Of a stretch of 64,000 nt of DNA, positions 60,581-64,000 are shown one piece after another. Position 1 is the stretch's first letter. Each line of letters begins with the position of its first letter. The position numbers were made by a program, and so were the translations under genes. Under the pieces are notes generated by a model. The model was not told where the DNA came from. It did no database searches and worked only from the letters and a program-made list of their open reading frames with translations. Source of the stretch: Rummeliibacillus pycnus_A. GTDB lineage: Bacteria; Bacillota; Bacilli; Bacillales_A; Planococcaceae. Location: contig NZ_CP132291.1 of assembly GCF_044359855.1 (NCBI RefSeq), forward strand, positions 3,162,001 to 3,226,000, given 5' to 3'.

Positions 60581-61945
60581 TTATCGTGAATGAACAAGTT
60601 CTCCTTGAACCCAGACTTCACGAATGTTTTCTGGTCGAACAAGATACATGATTTTTTGGAAGATATCTATTAAATCTTCTTCCTCATTGTAAATAGGGAG
60701 TTTTGCAGACGCTATTTTGGTATCAATAACTTGCACATCCCAGACAAAGTTTTCTTCTAATTTACCGATTGGCAAGCTTAAGCTTGCCCCACCGCCAGCA
60801 GTTGCAAGATAGAATGCCTCATTAATCGTAATACGAGAAGATGGTAAACCTCTTACTTCTGCATGTAAATTTGGATTGACACCATCTTCTAACATCCTAG
60901 AAGACATCACGGCTTGTCTTACATTATCAAAAAGACTAGGTGAAAAGCCTCCAGAAACATCGGATCCTAAACCAATCTCAACACCCTTTGAATGGAAATG
61001 AGCAATAGGAATAACGCTATTGGCAAAATAAGCATTCGAAATAGGACAATGACTGATTGCAGTCCCTGTTTTAGCAAACAAGTTTGCATCATCATCATTT
61101 AGAAAATTGCAATGTGCCATGACAGACTTATCACGTAATAGCCCAAAATCATGCAATGCAAAGGCATCATTCTGATTGAAGCGCTCTTTTACATAGCCAT
61201 GTGCCCAATCACTTTCACTGCAATGTGATTGCACATGAGTATCGTATTTATCAGCTAGTTCTCCTAATCCTTTTAAAGCGTCATCAGTGCAACTAGGTAT
61301 AAAGCGTGGTGTAACGACTGGATAGACACCTTGTTTAACTGATTTTGCTAATTCTTTCACAGCTAAAATAAATTCCTCTGTATCTTTTAAAGCTTTATCA
61401 GTATCCGAGTCACGATAATAGTCAGGGTTTTGCTCAGGATCATCCATTACTACTTTTCCAACTAGACCACGTTGTCCTTTTTTAGCGCATATTTCGGCTA
61501 ACAGTAAACTAGCTTCTTTATGAACAGTAGCAAAGTAAAGTGCAGTGGTTGTTCCGTTTGCAAGTAAGGTACTGACTAAATCTCGATAGACGTTTTTCGC
61601 AAATTCCAGATTTGAAAATTTAGATTCAAGCGGGAAAGTATATGTATTTAGCCAATCATAAAGTGGAATGTCTAATGCAGTGCCAGATTGTGCCCATTGA
61701 GGCGCATGGACATGTAAGTCAACAAAACCAGGTAAGAAATATTTTCCTTCAGCTAAACGATGAAAGTTCGTTTGATCCGCATAAGTATCTAGTAAATACT
61801 GATAGGCCTCATCTTCTGGTGCTACAACTTTTTCAATCATTCCTTCTTCATTAATACAGAAAAGATAATCTTTTAAAATTTGTATTTCCTTAGGTGACTT
61901 GCTGGAAAAAGCAGTTCCTTGGAAAATTTGCGCATATTTTTTCAT
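60581..61945 (-). CDS. guaD: Guanine deaminase (amidohydrolase family)
   Basis: Deaminates guanine to xanthine in purine breakdown. 454 residues of the metal-dependent amidohydrolase type: 'FLPGFVDLHVHAPQ' (HxH metal ligands), 'THVQSHCSESDWAHGYVKERF' (second His), 'AHCNFLNDDDANLFAKTGTAISHCPISNAYF' (broken here by family-typical spacing) and 'IGLGSDVSGGFSPSLFDNVRQA' (catalytic Asp). This is the long form, not the small B. subtilis GuaD. AAGGTGA precedes the ATG. No purine riboswitch was recognised in the leader. Confidence 0.92.
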   Translation of the reverse strand: MKKYAQIFQGTAFSSKSPKEIQILKDYLFCINEEGMIEKVVAPEDEAYQYLLDTYADQTNFHRLAEGKYFLPGFVDLHVHAPQWAQSGTALDIPLYDWLNTYTFPLESKFSNLEFAKNVYRDLVSTLLANGTTTALYFATVHKEASLLLAEICAKKGQRGLVGKVVMDDPEQNPDYYRDSDTDKALKDTEEFILAVKELAKSVKQGVYPVVTPRFIPSCTDDALKGLGELADKYDTHVQSHCSESDWAHGYVKERFNQNDAFALHDFGLLRDKSVMAHCNFLNDDDANLFAKTGTAISHCPISNAYFANSVIPIAHFHSKGVEIGLGSDVSGGFSPSLFDNVRQAVMSSRMLEDGVNPNLHAEVRGLPSSRITINEAFYLATAGGGASLSLPIGKLEENFVWDVQVIDTKIASAKLPIYNEEEDLIDIFQKIMYLVRPENIREVWVQGELVHSR

Positions 61946-62116
61946 AGAATCACCTTAATGTTCGTATTTTATTTTGTTTTTATAATTATTATAGAAATTA
62001 ATACTGAATAAGTCTATATAAAACGTATGATATTTAGTTTTTAGCGTTAAATATTTGTGTTTTTTGAGATATCAGTCACACGCTGAATTGACTTCAAGTT
62101 AAGACGTAACAGTAAA

Positions 62117-62189
62117 TTGGCTGAATTCGCGAGTGAATTATCAAAAAACGCAAGAAACGGCAACAACTCGAGAGTAATCAAAAAAGCAA
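62117..62189. repeat. Possible degenerate array with about 21-bp period
   Basis: CGCGAGTGAATTATCAAAAA (62128), CGCAAGAAACGGCAACAA (62149) and CGAGAGTAATCAAAAAA (62169) are spaced 21 and 20 bp. Weak on its own; noted because the period equals that of three clearer arrays. The rest of 61946-62203 shows only AT-rich promoter-type sequence. Confidence 0.4.
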
Positions 62190-62199
62190 TTTCATGAAA

Positions 62200-62248
62200 C
62201 AAAAAATACCCCATCCGTAAGATTGAAACTACTTCGGATAGGGTATTT
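62200..62248 (-). terminator. Terminator of the 62275-62652 gene
   Basis: AAATACCC-C-ATCCG / CGGAT-A-GGGTATTT with a 17-nt loop; on the - strand six T follow. Confidence 0.85.
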
Positions 62249-62274
62249 ATATTTTAATAAGAGGATGGTATTAA

Positions 62275-62652
62275 TCAAAGTGCAATCCCGCCTCTCGCAG
62301 GCATCTTATCTATCTCTTCATGGTCAACATCGATCTTTTGCAAATCATCAGTTGGTTTCTCTAAAGGGTTACCATGGTTGGGCTGAGTTTTTTCTATATT
62401 ATTAGAAACGTCTTTTTCTTGAGATAGTAAGTTTTCGATTTTGCTATCAATAAAATCCAGTGATGTGGTTAAGACAATCTTTAAATCTTCGAATGCCGAA
62501 TTAAGGGTTGCCGGTGTAGAAGCAAATAACTCAACACTAGTTTTATTCCAATCATTGAGAGGAGTGGAAGGATTGTTCATAGTATAATACGATCCTGCTA
62601 CAAAAGCTATGAAACATAAAAGTACCACACCGAATAACTTCTTAATCATCAT
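62275..62652 (-). CDS. Small membrane-anchored protein of unknown function
   Basis: About 125 residues: one N-terminal hydrophobic helix ('LFGVVLLCFIAFVAGSYYT'), a helical segment ('TLNSAFEDLKIVLTTSLDFIDSKIENLLSQE') and an acidic, Pro-rich tail ending ARGGIAL. AGGAGG is 5 nt before ATG 62652 (8 nt before 62649). I recognise no family. Neighbouring small spore-type genes suggest, weakly, a sporulation link. Confidence 0.7.
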   Translation of the reverse strand: MMIKKLFGVVLLCFIAFVAGSYYTMNNPSTPLNDWNKTSVELFASTPATLNSAFEDLKIVLTTSLDFIDSKIENLLSQEKDVSNNIEKTQPNHGNPLEKPTDDLQKIDVDHEEIDKMPARGGIAL

Positions 62653-62857
62653 TTCCACCTCCTTCTTTAAAAGCTAAATACATCCTTTCCAAAAAGAGGG
62701 GAAATTATAACTAGGTGTTAGAATTAGGTAAGTAATACATATCATAATCAATAAAAAATGGTATCCAATCTAAAATTCCTTTCCAATAATAGAAAAACGT
62801 TCTCATAAAAATTTTCTTTTGTGGAATTATAACAATACATAATATGGAGGTGATTCA

Positions 62858-63145
62858 ATGAATAATGACAATCTAAAAAAATCTACGAAGACTGAAACAG
62901 GTGTAGAAAAAGTTATAGGAAAAGGCACATATCCAGGTACAACGAGCAACGCAATCAAATCGGTCGTTGCAGATTATGGTGGAACTGCTACATCAGCTTA
63001 TAGCCACCCGGTAAATTATAATAAGCCTCCAATTTTCTCATCAGGTGGTCTGTCTATCCACGAATCACAAGGGGGAAAAGTAGAACCTCATCCTTCTAAA
63101 AATGAAGAAAATGAGACATTCGAAGAGCAATTAGGTGCAGATTAA
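62858..63145 (+). CDS. Small hydrophilic protein of unknown function
   Basis: 95 residues, no Cys, rich in Gly/Ser/Lys/Glu, no membrane helix. The middle reads 'GTYPGTTSNAIKSVVADYGGTATSAYSHP', low in complexity like small spore-coat or SASP-type proteins. A strong GGAGGTG lies 6 nt before the ATG. 33 nt separate it from the SASP-like gene downstream, with which it may be co-transcribed. Function unknown. Confidence 0.65.
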   Translation: MNNDNLKKSTKTETGVEKVIGKGTYPGTTSNAIKSVVADYGGTATSAYSHPVNYNKPPIFSSGGLSIHESQGGKVEPHPSKNEENETFEEQLGAD

Positions 63146-63178
63146 GACACTAGTTAGATGCACAATGGAGGTGAGTAA

Positions 63179-63451
63179 ATGAGTGGCAAGAAATATACAT
63201 CCGTAGGAACTGATATTGAGGAAGTAAAAAGACAGAATGCTGAATCTGGACCAACATATAATGAAATAAAAGAAATTATTGCGAATAGTGATGTAGGAGG
63301 TCCTACTAACGAAGTGCCAGATATCGATGAGCCAAAAAAGTATACATGGACTGGAACGGATATTAATGAAGTAAAAAGACTAAATGCCGAATCTGGTCCT
63401 AGCTATAATGAGATTTTTGAGATGCTTGATAAGGAATTAGAAGCGGAATAG
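63179..63451 (+). CDS. Gamma-type SASP-like protein with internal duplication
   Basis: 90 residues made of two near-identical halves: 'GTDIEEVKRQNAESGPTYNE' (about 10-29) and 'GTDINEVKRLNAESGPSYNE' (about 59-78), joined by an acidic linker 'NEVPDIDEP'. The repeat GT(D/N)..EVK.QNA.S is the hallmark of gamma-type small acid-soluble spore proteins, which are degraded during germination to supply amino acids. GGAGGTGA precedes the ATG. It is more acidic and less Gln-rich than SspE. A terminator follows. Confidence 0.7.
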   Translation: MSGKKYTSVGTDIEEVKRQNAESGPTYNEIKEIIANSDVGGPTNEVPDIDEPKKYTWTGTDINEVKRLNAESGPSYNEIFEMLDKELEAE

Positions 63452-63498
63452 AATCCACTACTATCCCTACCACATTCAATTCGTTACATTTTAATTAG

Positions 63499-63536
63499 GC
63501 CTCTTATCTCTTTGGAGATTTGAGGCATTTTGTTTT
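63499..63536 (+). terminator. Terminator after the SASP-like gene
   Basis: GCCTC-TT-ATCTC / GAGAT-TT-GAGGC (63499-63510 with 63515-63526), loop TTTG, then ATTTTGTTTT. Confidence 0.8.
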
Positions 63537-63684
63537 GGAACTAAAATGGATTGACAGAAGTCTCCTCAATCATTTTCTTACGCTCCATCCTAATTGTCAC
63601 CGTTCAGCAGTATTTTTCATAGTATAAACTTAGATGCATACCTGATTTTGGTATTTTGTATTGTTAAGAACAAGGGGGAAAGAT

Positions 63685-64000
63685 ATGCCTGCGATTACAG
63701 GAGCGCAATACATTGATCGGATCAATAAGCTGAAAACGAATGTATGGATCGATGGAAAACAGGTGACGGGCAATATTTCGGAACATCCAGCGTTTAAGGG
63801 GGTAATGCAAAGCCAAGCAAGTCTTTACGATTTGCAACATGATGAAAAATTAAAAGAACTCATGACTTATCCATCTCCAACAACTGGTGAAGCGGTAGGG
63901 CTTTCCTTTTTAATGCCAAAGACGAAAGAAGACCTGGCAAAGAAAAGAGCAATGGTACAGCAGTGGGCTAGAGAGAGTAACGGAATGATGGGAAGAAGTC
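63685..64000 (+). CDS. hpaB: 4-hydroxyphenylacetate 3-hydroxylase-type oxygenase (HpaB), 5' part
   Basis: Only the first 105 codons are in the window; the frame stays open to the end. The start 'MPAITGAQYIDRINKLKTNV' followed by 'WIDGKQVTGNISEHPAFKGV' and 'LYDLQHD' is the conserved N-terminus of FADH2-dependent HpaB-type monooxygenases, and 'TYPSPTTGEAVGLSFLMPKT' continues the match. AAGGGGGA lies 6 nt before the ATG. Such enzymes hydroxylate phenolic acids with a separate flavin reductase, which may lie beyond the window. Confidence 0.85.
   Translation, partial: MPAITGAQYIDRINKLKTNVWIDGKQVTGNISEHPAFKGVMQSQASLYDLQHDEKLKELMTYPSPTTGEAVGLSFLMPKTKEDLAKKRAMVQQWARESNGMMGRS

Noticed and set aside
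61946..62203. Purine riboswitch in the guaD leader
   Set aside because: No conserved purine-aptamer loops or P1 stem could be found on the - strand; only AT-rich sequence and a weak 21-bp pattern.

Overview
The window is low-GC, Gram-positive, spore-former DNA. It has strong AGGAGG-type ribosome binding sites, frequent TTG/GTG starts, lipoproteins with lipoboxes, a sigma-54 regulator, a gamma-SASP-like gene and no outer-membrane functions. Gene content (a B. subtilis YvgK/YvgL/YvgM-like molybdate locus, a YrhE/YrhD-like formate dehydrogenase, PhoX, a ribose operon) fits Bacillales. My best guess is Lysinibacillus or a close Planococcaceae relative; this is inference from family resemblance. 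No rRNA, tRNA, insertion sequence, prophage or CRISPR was seen.

Layout. 0-6 kb: a lipoprotein, a small sigma-70-family factor divergent from a PP2C-like phosphatase, a secreted glycerophosphodiesterase, and an LprI-type lipoprotein. 6-23 kb: a molybdenum and formate dehydrogenase island. It has a MalK/MsmX-type ATPase and a YvgK-like regulator divergent from modAB, with a 46-bp perfect palindrome between them, then fdhF-DUF1641-mrp behind an attenuator-like leader. After that come DUF2294-fdhD-moaA-formate transporter, moaB-mobA-moaC, and moeB-moeA-mobB-moaE-moaD. Every step of Mo cofactor synthesis is present, but there is no classical modC. 24-30 kb: HsmA-like protein, a Cache chemoreceptor, a decayed FN3-type gene, a secreted protein and an alpha/beta hydrolase. 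30-38 kb: a heme-dependent amine N-demethylase (Dmm-type) operon with an NCS1 transporter, a small membrane protein and an aldehyde dehydrogenase. It is preceded by a clear -24/-12 promoter and a divergent sigma-54 activator that carries an extra C-terminal domain.

38-56 kb: three secreted phosphatases (PhoX, a 5'-nucleotidase, a 1472-residue lamin-tail/metallophosphatase) surrounding a complete rbsRKDACB operon. Two of the phosphatase genes have PhoP-box-like repeats. 56-64 kb: an alanine/glycine symporter, a YknW/YknX-like pair without its ABC partners, guanine deaminase, small spore-type genes, and the 5' end of an HpaB-type hydroxylase running off the window.

Superimposed on this are two sets of intergenic repeats. 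One is a family of 150-300 bp elements with inverted ends, some sharing a hairpin core whose stems covary between copies. The other is several tandem arrays of unrelated or loosely related sequence that share an exact 21-bp period.

Likely joint functions: molybdate uptake feeds Mo cofactor synthesis, which feeds formate dehydrogenase. N-demethylation would release formaldehyde, which could drain through formate. The secreted phosphatases, ribose uptake and guanine deaminase together suggest scavenging of extracellular nucleotides.
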